Shown piece after piece: positions 25,956 through 37,353 of a stretch of DNA of 64,000 nt. Below the pieces are notes generated by a model, which saw nothing but the letters and a program-made list of their open reading frames with translations, was not told the DNA's origin and made no database searches. Position 1 is the first letter of the stretch; each line of letters begins with the position of its first letter. The DNA is from Anopheles merus (Eukaryota > Arthropoda > Insecta > Diptera > Culicidae). Location of the stretch: contig NC_054084.1 of the NCBI RefSeq assembly GCF_017562075.2, forward strand, positions 3,590,501-3,654,500, in the 5' to 3' direction. Both the position numbers and the translations under genes were made by a program.

Positions 25956-27233
25956 ACGCGACGAAGCGAATCTAACAGCGCATAAACGGGAAAATATTTA
26001 TGTTATGATTATTGAGATTGGCGCAAAGAGCTCCCGCTGTGACGCGATTTTCGTTTGTAAATTGCTTTTCATCGTCTGTGCAAGCGAGGGCTACATGTGC
26101 GCTGAATTGCGTTTATTTGGGGTTTGAGAATTTTGTTCCTTTTTTTGTTTTTGATATCGCTTGGCAAGGTTTTTTTTAGCAAAACATTTCTGTCCAATTC
26201 CCCAGAGAAGGAAAACAGCAGAAAGATCGAGTAGAAAGAAATTTCAATATTCGATCGAATGTCATTGTACTTACCTTTTATATACCAATACGTATGTCAT
26301 CATAAAACAAATCAGAAAGGAATAAATGAAAAAAACAAGCTTTTCTATTTCAATTTTCATGGCATATTGTGCCAGCTCTTTACTGTTGCTAATAATATTC
26401 AAAATTGTTTGCAATGCATTAAATGTACGATTGATACACTCCTTCTGCTACGGCATACACACACGCATGAGTTGCCTTTTTTTTTCACACAAATTTGCAC
26501 GCACAGACCTATTGCCGATGGATTGGAGTGATTGTTCGGTTCTGCTTTCAGTTAAGACATACATTTCCGTTTTTGTTTAGCAGATTGTTATACTCTGATG
26601 TCATACAGATGAAGTAAGCATTACTGAAATCGTTTCTTGGGCGTATATTGATGAGACAGCAGTACGCACAGTACCCAAGTTTGGCACCTTTTTGGGAGCA
26701 GTCCACTACAAGAATACAGCGCTGTGCTGTGGTAGCCTGAATAAACGGAGGGCAGGTAAAAGGGAGGGTTTTCTCGTTTGTATCGCCAGTTTATTGATCA
26801 ATAAGCTGATTGCTCGTTTGCTCGTATGCTGTGCTGACATTGCTACTAACATAATTACAGCAGACTAGAATCTATTCTAAGCGCGGTTTTAACGTATTAG
26901 TCTAGGGAAAATAATTAAAAGAAAAGCTGTCACTCTCCGCAGCTCAACGACATCACCGTCGATGCGAATCTGGAAACGGAAGGAAGCGTTTGACGTAGAA
27001 GGAGCACTAATACCTAACCCTGTGAAATGAACAACTGCATGGGTCCGTGTATCCCACGGCCACGGTTGTTAATGTAAGTGGTTTACACAGCACGGACAAA
27101 GCACAACCTCCAAAACTACATCGAAATATGAGAAAAGTTAAGTCACACGGAGTTATGAATGATGATTTACCATTTGCGGATTTCTTTTTCTCTTTCCCTC
27201 TCCTTCTCTCTTCTCCACATGCACACACACGCC

Positions 27234-27254
27234 CACACACACACACACACACAC
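27234..27254. repeat. (CA)10 microsatellite
   Basis: Perfect CA tract following a CT-rich segment. Confidence 0.9.
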
Positions 27255-28582
27255 TTTTCTATCGTTCCCTCTATTCCGGGCGACAGTTCCGGCGATCTTC
27301 ATGACGACGAAGCACCGACGATCGCAGTTAATAAAACCTGATGACAGGGTCCTTTCTTCGCCGCGCTAACGAGTCGCTAATGCCGGCAGGGTATTGTGAT
27401 GCAAATTTAATTTTACCTTTTTATCGGTGATCATGGATGGTGGAGATAAGTTGCGCCGATGATTCTCTCACATCAATCAGCGGACGATCGTGGGCTCATC
27501 GGGCCATGCTTACCACAACCAAAGACACACCGTGCACAAGTACGAAATGGCATGTTCCGGGCAGCGGTGGAAGAAACATGCTCAGCAACTTTATTGGATG
27601 CCGTTAGTGCAAATGACCACTCTTTTGCGTGGATGGAATTGGACGGGTATGCGTGTTTGCGTGTGTTGAGTGTATGCGGGAATAGGCCAAACATTATCCG
27701 TGCACAAGTTTTAGCAGCGCGTGTAAAACGGTAGATAAATCATGGCATTGGCAAAGTGTGAGGAAAAGGCATCGGGTCGTGGAGTTCGGTGTTATGCCTA
27801 TTGCTACGTTAACCTTCCTACTCTATCGCTTACAAATCAACAATCATAACTGGGATAGTGTAGTATATTAATACAACATAAAAGTCCTGATCGGTGCTCT
27901 TCAATTGTACGCGTAAATCGTTGTTTTGATTCGTAAAATCATGTTTCTCTTCCTTGCCTTTTTGAAAGCTGTCTCACGATCACTCACGATCACCGATCAC
28001 TGTTTGCTGTGTTTTTTGTTCAAGCATAAATTAGTAGTAAAACTTAAATAGTGGGTCAATCAAAAATTGTGCTGCTCCAGACGCGCGTGCAAACTCTTAA
28101 AGTAGTATGATTTTGATTTTGTGCTTATTATAGGCCCATTTTTGCGAGCTTTCTGTTCTGTCTTCTATCAAACACAAGTATAAGTCAGTATAATTTTGAT
28201 TCTGTGTGTCACATTGGGTAAGATATGTACAGATGGAAACGACTCCGGTTCGTTCACATTCTTCGGACATTGGCGCTTCGAGAGCGTCGATGAAAACAAA
28301 AATACGATACGTTTAATACTCCTCACTACTCGTTAAGCGTTAGAATCTTATTTAGAAGGAATATTGTACATACACATAAAAGGCCGCAACTCGATGCTCT
28401 TTTAAATAACTTATTCCAACCGCACCTACTACTGCTTTTTGTGAGTACATCGTCTTCCACTGTGTCCACACTGTGCTTGCCGGACCTCGGAATCACTCTT
28501 TCTTTCTTTCTCCTCTCTTCCTCTTGCGTATGCCTCACTTTAACGCATTTTCCGCTCACGAATAATGTTGATGCTTGCTTGA

Positions 28583-28630
28583 CAATAATAATAATAATAT
28601 AATAATAATATAATATAATATAAAAATAAT
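28583..28630. repeat. (AAT)n-like repeat
   Basis: AAT/AATAT-rich imperfect repeat of about 48 bases. Confidence 0.85.
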
Positions 28631-30421
28631 GTATTACGCGTAGCTCTTTATCTTGTGAGCGTGTTTTTGTGTTTTGTTTTGTTGCTGAAATCATGAATTC
28701 ATGGGTAGGGGGTAGGATACGAAATCTTAATGCATCTTTTTATGTGTTGAAAAGATTTAGCAGAAAAAAAAGTAAAAAACAAGACAAGCAAAGGTAAAGC
28801 AATCCGCCGAAACTAGAGCTCAGTATGCTCGATTGTTGTTACCGTTCATTGTCCTATCCATATGGATGGATCTGTCCGTGGGTGTGGTTGGAGGGAAAAA
28901 AGAGAAAGAAAAAGAAAAAAAATACGAAAAACAGATAATGGTGATTTGTTTGCTGGTTGAGGTTTTTGTTTGGTGGAGATTTTTTTTTTTTGTGTTTTGT
29001 TGAGAACATTTTTTGTCAATCTAATCAAATAATAGAACAGAAAACAAACTAAGTACCAGAAGAAACACTCTCACAATCGAAAGAGAAACAAAACCGAAAA
29101 GCCAAACAGAACCAATACAGCCGAGCAATACACATTATTGTATTAGCGGGTAAACTACATAATTTTGGTGCAACATTGAAGCGGAAAGTGGGAAACGGAA
29201 GGAATAAACCAACACGCTGGCAAGGGTCCATTTGCAAAGAGTTAAGGAAGGAAAGGAAGGATCAGAGCAGGCTGTTGTGCGACTAAGTAGTGTGCGGAAA
29301 ATGATAAATGGCTACTAGTGAGCTAGTGAGTGCCCCGAGGTGATTGAGTGTTAGATCAGTAATTTTGTAATTTTGCATCGAAAGCTACGGTGATTTTTGT
29401 TTGTTAAGTTGTTGTTGAATTTTTGTTTCATAAATTTTGAGATAGTTGTGTATATGCAGTAGGTTTGTGTGAGTGTGTGTGTGTGTGTTTGTTTGGTGAC
29501 GGTTTTGTGGAGTAATCATTGCGTCATTTGTGTATGGTTAGAATGACGGCACACTGTGGCCCACACCGCTACTCCGAAAGGAACACCAGCCCGGGTACGT
29601 CGATGATACCAAACTATATCACAAACATAAACCTTAGCAAACTAATAGTAGAAACAATTTTGAGACCGAAACGTCCCGAGTGTACGAGTGTTCCTTCCGG
29701 GGTGTGCAGTGTGCACGATCGCTTGTTAATGTAAACGGTGTCGTTCGATCGTCATTCGAGATGGAGAATTTTGAAAGCCTTTTTCCGAAACATTGCTCAC
29801 CGAACCCGATCGCGACTGTTTCGATTGGCTGTGTAATCATTCGAAACAATTCGACGGTCCGTGTGGATCGACATGAACCTGAGTCCTTTTTTGGTGTGTG
29901 TATGTGTGTCTCTGTGTGTGGTGTTTGTTTGTGTCACTTTTTGGGCCAAAACAGATCGGTTTGAGTCGGGTTTTCTTGCACTTGCATCGTGCTCGGTTGC
30001 AGACGCTGCGTCCGCGTAGTGATGGAATTCCGGTTCCGACATTTGATGAAAAGCGTCGCTTAGCGCAAAGGATGGCAAAAAGGGGTTGGTAGAAAAGGGT
30101 AGAAAAGGGAGGGAGAAAAAAAATGCTATAAAAAACATTATGGCGGGTAAGGAACTGTACTGTAGTAAATTTTGAAGTTTAAACAAACAACAATTCAAAC
30201 ATAACTGCGAGAGAGCGGTACAAATAAAATAAAGTTAAACACATCAAAAACATTCGCCATTTGGACATTACAATGAAAGCAATTCAATCGAACAAAGGCG
30301 CGAAACAAATTGATGGCTTGCGAAGGTGATGCGGTTACTTATAAACATTAAACGGACAATTATCGCAGAACAGTTATGCTTACGTTAACAACGACTCGCG
30401 ATCGCGTGCCTGCTCTGCTCA

Positions 30422-30430
30422 CTCTCTCTC

Positions 30431-30461
<31 letters not shown>
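30422..30461. repeat. (CT)n microsatellite
   Basis: 40 bases of CT with a single GT interruption. Confidence 0.95.
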
Positions 30462-32541
30462 TTCATTCTGACACAACTGCTAAAATCTTTTTACTTCTAT
30501 TACGTTTGCTTGTCTGCTGCTGTGCTTGGCTCACGCTACACACGGCCAGACACGCTTCTGTTATCCTGCTAAGATGTTCCTTACACCGTTCGAACAGTCG
30601 CCGCCGGTGCGATTTGTAGATCCTTTTTATGTTTGCACGCTTCGTGTTATCTCGTCAACGCATATGCCACGCTTTTCAATTTTAACACCTTTTTGCTTGA
30701 CTCTAGCCTTTCCCGGCCCTGTTCTTGTAATCGGCATTCTACACCGCTAGGCGAAAGGCTACACGATCCACTCGATCACACACGGGCTGGTTCGAGCTGA
30801 TCTGTTCACTTTTCACTCGCCTAATGCTGGGAGATTCAAAGTAAGTAGTTAGTGTTTGCTCTCGGTTCTGGTGTTGTGCTTTCCCGGGTGCTTTTCATTT
30901 TGCTGTTTTGGCGTGTTGTCCCGCTTGTCTCGCAGACAAGCGGCTTCAGCTTAAGTACCCACACTACACAGTACACACACACGGGTCGTTTGTTTCGCTC
31001 CAGCTTTTCACTACTTGCTTTAGTAAGGTTTGGTTCTTTGCTATTCACCATCACGCTTTGTGTGTATGTATATGTTTTTTTTTTCTCTTTTTTTTGTTTG
31101 TTGTTTCGTTGCTCTATTTATATACGGTATATTTATATGTTTCTCCATCACCCATTTGTTGTTTAGAAGTTTTTATGTTGGTTGATTGGTTGGGGTTTTA
31201 CTTTGAGTGGTTTGTTGTTTGTTGGTTTTTTTTTATAGATATATGTGTATATTTGTCGTGTAATAGGTGTGTGTTTTGCAAATAAATGAGTGTAGATCGA
31301 AGGGAAGTGGGTTGTTTTGTTTGTTTGTTTGTTGTTTTCAAATAGTGCTTACCGCCAAATACATTGACTGCATCTGTGTGAAGAAAAGGAATAAAAAGAA
31401 ACGAGAAAAAACAAGAAAGAAAACATTAATTAACTTCATATGCACAAAATATCAGCACTACAATGGAGTACCGTTTTAGCAAAACTGATCAAACGATCGT
31501 CTCTTTCTGGTTAACATTATAAAAGACTTTCAGACTGATGATCTTTCCGAAGGATTTTTCATCATCCAAAAAAACGAACAGAGAAGACACAACAATTATT
31601 TTATCTACCGCGTGCCGTGACCGATCATGTTACACCATCAAACGATGCCTTTAAAGACACGACACAAAACATAGAAAAGCAACGGAGCAGTGTGTCACGC
31701 CGCTTTGATCAAGTGTGTTACAAGCCATCAAGAAGCGTGAGAAAAGATTCATCTCCGTGTCATCTTGGAACGCGGTACCGTCACACATTCCTCTCGCCAG
31801 TTGAAGTAAGTCCCAGAATAAGAAAGATGACTAAATGCTAAACCAAAACCTTTTAAACTAACAAACCCCACAGGGAGAAAGCTGTTTTTTTTAGCGAAAT
31901 AAAGCATTGGATGAGCTAAACAAAAATGAATGCTACATTGGCATACTCGGGAGAGAACACTACGGCAACGGAACTGCGAAATAGAATTGTCATATGTAAA
32001 TCAGTCTGCCATGGGGACCGTGGACCTTGTGCACGGCTGAAGGTGGACGACGCCTGACATACGATACGTTGGGTCGTAACTTATCAACGGTGCGTTTTAT
32101 TACTCTATTTCGTTTGCCACAAACTCTCCCGGCGACCTGCTTCCAGCCCAGCGAGGTGGCAAGTCAACTTCTAAAGCCAGCTAGTTCGTTCCTAGATTCT
32201 TCCCCAGCACAAACATGTTATATTTACTCTCCCTCTCCCTCCCCAGTGTGGTGATGAATGAACGCTAACCTGAATGAACGATCGGTCCCATCCATGGGCT
32301 TGAATGAGCCGTTGCCGAACAATCTCCGTACAAGATTATTCAAACCCGATTGTCCGATTGCTTAATCGTCAAACACGGCCAATCCAGTTGTGCCCATCAC
32401 TTTCTTCCCTCATCTCATGTAGCTGCAAGTGATGCGTGCGGGCCTGCACACACACACTTTGCTCAAATATTAACCTCCAACAAACGCACCGACAAGTGCC
32501 GACACGCCGACACGTAATGGTGTAAGGTCATAAAGCTTGGG

Positions 32542-32554
32542 CACTGATAAGCGC
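32542..32554 (+). promoter_or_regulatory. 13-mer with GATA core, copy 1
   Basis: CACTGATAAGCGC contains the GATA-factor consensus CTGATAAG. An identical same-strand copy lies at 34900-34912, so the pair brackets the drm exon. Role inferred. Confidence 0.25.
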
Positions 32555-33275
32555 AACACCACTCGTAGATAACCTCTCTCCCCCTTCGTGGGGTTGTTGT
32601 TTGAAGTTTGCCGCCCCGTTTTTTCGTCCCGAATAAGGACCGGAAGAGACTAGCTGGCCGTCTCGTGTCGTTACATGCGGGGTTGACGAAAAATCCCATC
32701 CGCACAACACAACACTCGCAAACGATAACGAATCCGCCAAACGAGACGGTTGTTGCAGCGTTCTGCACGAACCACCAATGGTTCGTACCTTTTTCCCTCC
32801 GCCACACGCGCGCTATCGACCCGGCGATAAGTTGCGGCTTTCGCAGCAACAACAATAACGACAACAACAACAAAAACGATCATGTCCAGAGGATGTGTAT
32901 GTTTTCCAAATAATCCGTACAACAATGTCAATATTGACACGCACAACAACGACGGCCGCAACAAAACGGAACGGTCGATCGAGGTTTAGCCGATCGAGGC
33001 AAAGGCCATGAGAAGCCAAGCAAAGCCCGAGAAGAACCGGCAAAGAAATTGAAAAGCAAACAGAAACACACTAACAGCCCTACGGCTCAGACCGCAAGCC
33101 TCGAGCTCATGGTTCCCCCAGTGTCGTGGGTCGCGTGGAATCGCGTTGTCGTAATAAAGCGCATTGATCGACAAAAAGCGTACCGCCGGAAGATCCGTTC
33201 CGATTCCGTATCGATAAGCTTGTGGATTGTGGAATAGATTGCCCAATATCTCGTTTCGCCCCCCGGGACACTTAC

Positions 33276-33496
33276 CTGTGCGAGCGTAGATTGTCCTGCC
33301 GCTTGAAGTATTTGCCGCAAACCTCGCAGGAGAACGTCACCTCCGGGCTTTTGTGCGTGCGCTCGTGGATCATCAGGTTGTACGGTTTGGTGAAGCGCCG
33401 CTGGCAGTACTTGCAGACGAATTCGCACTTTGGTCGCATCTTGCGACGGAAGTCGGCCCTACGGTCGTCGTTGTCAATACGCATTACCGCAAACAT
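33276..33496 (-). CDS. drm: drumstick (drm), zinc-finger coding exon, partial
   Basis: This exon encodes the first 73 residues of drumstick plus two bases of codon 74. Drumstick is a very short odd-skipped-family nuclear protein that in Drosophila acts in gut and leg-joint patterning by relieving repression by Lines. The start ATG at 33496 opens MFAVMRIDND, the recognisable family N-terminus. Finger 1 (residues about 27-47) has C-x2-C and H-x3-H ligands with the family signature FTKPYNLMIHERTH. Finger 2 (about 56-73) has C-x2-C and one His. The exon ends ...CACAG|GTAAGTG, a near-consensus donor (intron starts at 33275), so the fourth ligand of finger 2 must come from the next exon, which I could not locate. 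Without splicing the frame stops at once (TAA). The 5' leader CACCACCACC before ATG is a good start context. No other gene is near. Assignment to drm rather than odd, sob or bowl rests on the N-terminus and the missing third finger. Confidence 0.9.
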
Positions 33497-33789
33497 GGTG
33501 GTGGTGTATGTTGCTGGCGCGTCTAATGTAAGGTGTTAATGCTTTACCGGTGCTCGGTGCTCCGGTGGTTCCGTCGGCCGCTCGGTGAAGATCGACGCTC
33601 TGCCGCTGATGCGCGCTGTCTGTCTGTCTGTCTCTCGCTGTCTTGCCCCCTTTGCTGGGTGGTGGGATCGTCGACTCCTATCGCCTACGTGCCGGGACGG
33701 GTGTAAGCGCCGTACCAAATCTCACTCAATCGGGGCCACAATGTGTTCCGCCGGAACACGATGATTAATGCCTGCAGTAAATGGGTGGT

Positions 33790-33805
33790 GGGGGGGGGGG
33801 GGGGG
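33790..33805. repeat. G16 homopolymer
   Basis: Sixteen consecutive G, prone to quadruplex formation and to sequencing error. It lies about 300 bases upstream of the drm start codon. Confidence 0.9.
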
Positions 33806-34558
33806 CTAGGAAAGAAATAAAGCGTTAAAATAAGATAAACTACTGGTGAGCGTAAAATTAGTTGATGGCGTTTTACGCGCCAAAGGCCAAGCGCCCCCTT
33901 ACCAATTGGTACGAGGTTTTATCTAAATTGCTGCAAAATTCCACCTCCACCGCAAATGTGTGTGTGTGTATGTGTGGCGTAGCGGTTGCGTAAATATTTG
34001 TGTGATATTCGATTGCGCTAGGTCGGTTTGGTGCTGCCGGTGGTGCCTGTGCAAACGATCATCAGCACTAACGACCACTGTAGCGGCATAAAGGGGAGCA
34101 CGCAGTGTACACACAGTTTACACAAGGTGGCTGCAATAGATTGCGAACGCCTACAATCAACTGGATGGATGAAATATGAACTGCTGCCCCGTCAGCAACC
34201 TCATTTTTCATCCGGCAGCCTCCCTTTCTTGAAGCGAGCATCACTACAATGCATCTAGTCTCCTACGTATTGGCTCGGATTGTTTACTCTTTCGAGGGCA
34301 AAGCGTACTAATTTCAAAGCCTTTTAAAATTTATGACCAATCAGGTTGAGGATTACTTTTTTGCGTTCTATTTACTCTACCAACTGTGCGATCTAGAGCG
34401 TTTCACTCCCATACGATTCATGCAAACTACACTTCCTGCCTGAACAGACACCGGTCGCAATCGTGACGCGCTACCACATTTAATGGACGATATAAACTTC
34501 TTCTCTCCGCGACATTGGTTCGAGCGGTGTCACTGTCACACGGGATGACCTCCAGCAA

Positions 34559-34582
34559 CAGCAGCAGCAGCAGCAGCAGCAG
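34559..34582. repeat. (CAG)8 repeat
   Basis: Perfect trinucleotide repeat. It is not inside a believable reading frame. Confidence 0.95.
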
Positions 34583-34899
34583 CTCATCATTCCCAAGCCC
34601 CCACGTCTGCATGTCCGCGTAACCTTCACACTGGAGCTTTTGGAGCAATAAAACACTCTCGTCTAAGGAAGGCGCAGAGGAACACTGTGATAAATGCTAC
34701 CTCACAGCGGACACTGAAACGGACACTCAAATGGACACTTATGCAGTTTTGTTGCTTCCCATTCGCCTAGCCCCTTTCTGCTGCTAGTTGGGTTCGATTT
34801 TTTGTTCGGGCTTAGGAGATAGATAAATCGAATAAAAAAACGATTTAAGCTACCTTTACTGCTGGCTTCTCGAATTTGCCCTTGCCCACTGATCTCCGA

Positions 34900-34912
34900 C
34901 ACTGATAAGCGC
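34900..34912 (+). promoter_or_regulatory. 13-mer with GATA core, copy 2
   Basis: Second exact copy of CACTGATAAGCGC, about 1.4 kb upstream of the drm start codon. See the copy at 32542. Confidence 0.25.
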
Positions 34913-35978
34913 CCATTTAGCGAAACCACCTCCAGCATGCAGCATCGTGGCAATTGCGCTGTCGGAAGCTTCTGTCAGCGCTCTTTGCTTTCGTGCGAGA
35001 CGAGATTGTCGAGGCGCCGGGGACTGGTAATGGGACATCGTCCCATCGTCAGCGTCATTCGCTTTTTTTAATCGATATTGGCGCCGTTTATGATCCATCC
35101 ACGATCGTTTGCTACCATTGCTCGTTACCGTCCGTCGGTGCCAGCGGCAACGATTGCGGCCAACGCACCAACGCCACGTTTGGCTACGGCAGCATCAAAT
35201 TAGTGATCGTAAACATCGGATCTACGTGCGCGCGGCCCGCCACGCATAATCGCGCATCGCGAGTGTTGATGGCCTGTTCCAAAAGCCGGAAACTCGTTTG
35301 CGTCTAGCCACCGGTTTTCCTACGCCCTGTGCCGCCACGGTAACTACCGGTCATCTCATCGTGGGCTTTGAATGATGTGATCGGAGATCGTGAAGGATAT
35401 ATGTACACCTCCTCACTCAGGTCTCTTAAGTGGGTGTCACTCTTGCAAACGAAGGGTCACTAAAAGCGTATCGCAAGCTTTGCATTATCCGAAATGGCTA
35501 CCAAAGTAGTTTTTGGATGAATCAAGTTTTTTGTTTTTTTGCGCACATCCGAGCTCGATATCGTTTTATCGCATTCCTTCAGCGATACGATCGCTTGCTG
35601 CTGTGAGCTTTCGCACCACTAATTGATTCATCGCGAAACAGATAAATAAGCCTTCCCTCGCAGTGGGACGCTTGTCAAAAGTTCCACAGCAGCAACCAAG
35701 CACACAACCAAACAAAAAATACTCCAACCCACTGGAAGGCTGGAAACCCCACTGCCATGCAGCATGCAGCGCAGGGACTGCTGCTGCTGCTACTGCCGCT
35801 GCACTTCCCTTGTCAAGATGTTGGTGCCTTGTTAGCTACCGGAATGGAGGCGCGTGATACTCCAATTGCGCCCCGAAAAAACACACACACACACAAATCG
35901 GTAGCCCGGAAACGCCACAGCCGTCGATGCTGCCCTGCCAGAGCTTAACGATCAAACGGCAATCGGTCGGGGTCGAGG

Positions 35979-36060
35979 GCTGATGCAATATAATTGAAAT
36001 TTATTGCCCCGAAGCCGTGGGTGGGAAATTAAGTTGCTTATAATTTATGTCAGATTTGCG
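35979..36060. promoter_or_regulatory. AT-rich island with shared GCCCCGAAG motif (candidate enhancer)
   Basis: ATATAATTGAAATTTATT, then GCCCCGAAG at 36006-36014, then AAATTAAG and TATAATTTATG. It resembles the island at 18541-18660 in both homeodomain-like cores and the shared nonamer. Enhancer role inferred. Confidence 0.25.
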
Positions 36061-37329
36061 CCCAGGGGATGATGCTCAGCCGGATCGGTGGTAGTAGCTG
36101 GCGCACTAATGGTGAACCCTGCCTAAATGCCAAGCGGCGTGCTAAGCGGTGTGTTAATACGGGAGCTACCGCTTGGGGTTTCGGGATGACTGATTTTTCG
36201 AACGAAAAAGATTATCCACGCTCAGTTTGGGGAGGGTTATGTGAAAGAATGAAACAAATTTGATTCCACTAATCAGACAGGATGTGCCAGGGAACAGGTG
36301 TTGAATGACTCGCAACACACTGAATGATCTTTCAACGTGAATGTGAAAAAACCCACAAACGGTGGTAACTTTAGCTTCAAATTCATTCCTTCGTAACCTA
36401 CAGAATGACATTCGATCTTCTTCTGAGCCTAACCGCACACGCGCTCAAATTGCTTCAAATCACCTTTTGTGTTAAATTCTTCATAATCGACCAAACAAAA
36501 CCCGATCCAAACGTTTAGACATTTGTCACAAAACGCAACGCAACCGCTGACGTACACTGCTGACGCTTACTTAACACGCGCACAGTCGTGATTCATAGTA
36601 ACCGACGGGACAGACAAAGAAACACCGTCAAGCGTCAAAGAAGGCGACGACGACGACGACCAACAGGCACTGTCGCTGACCTTCCATGACGTAAGGGTGG
36701 CGCAAGCTGCGGAAGGCTGCTTTTTGTACCACCCGAACCCTGTGGCTGCTGCTCCAACCTGTGTCATTTTTCAAACCGTACTAAACATGCGCACCCTTCC
36801 GAAAGGTCTCGGACACGGCGGCGCGTAGTTCAATCAGTGCGGTGATTCAGTGCCGTGGTTGTTTGCGTCCTAACCATGCGTGTGTTCCGGAGGTACACAC
36901 CACTGACCTCAGGAGGGCAAGCGGGAAAACCGAAACCGCGAGGGGAAGTAATTTGCCAACGGTCGCGGCTTAATAGCCAACCCATTAGCTTGTCGCGCAC
37001 TCGGCATCCCAAACCATTAAAGTCTCTACCCGCGAGTCCCCATCATACGGGAATTGGTAGCATTTGTGTTCGTTTCGGTTTGCATGAATTGGCTGCGGAA
37101 TCCGTATTTACCCTGACGGTCAACTTCTCACCTCACCGTTGGCGGTGCTTGTTACCGTGGCTTGATTGCATTATTTCATCTATCTTCCCACCACCACCAC
37201 AGTATGAGTCATCATGCGCGTAGCGGCTGTTGGGCAGATGTTTAACATCAAGTGGTAATAATAATAATCCTCTTGCAATGTAAAAACCGAAAGTCTATGT
37301 TGTCTGCTTCTTCGATAGCTCTGCAAAGA

Positions 37330-37353
37330 CCACCCCGAACAGTCTCGGGGTGG
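37330..37353. repeat. inverted repeat, 9-bp arms
   Basis: CCACCCCGA (37330-37338) and TCGGGGTGG (37345-37353) are perfect complements around a 6-base loop. GC-rich stem, function unknown. Confidence 0.8.

Larger units (their letters stand above)
18901..33275. other. gene-free stretch on the 3' side of drm
   Basis: No supported exon, although the terminal drm exon should lie on the minus strand somewhere at or below 33275. I searched by eye for its expected cysteine-rich ending and found no convincing match. The stretch holds (GT)28 at 19144-19200, GA, CT, CA and AAT microsatellites, a hairpin at 20494-20522, AT-rich islands near 20101-20170 and 22449-22500, and long A/T-rich low-complexity sequence at about 28100-31500. 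The 13-mer at 32542-32554 is repeated beyond drm. Confidence 0.5.

Noticed and set aside
32671..32760. Minus-strand frame encoding RCNNRLVWR, faintly like a drumstick tail
   Set aside because: The only nearby acceptor gives the wrong phase relative to the drm donor, and the ligand spacing differs.
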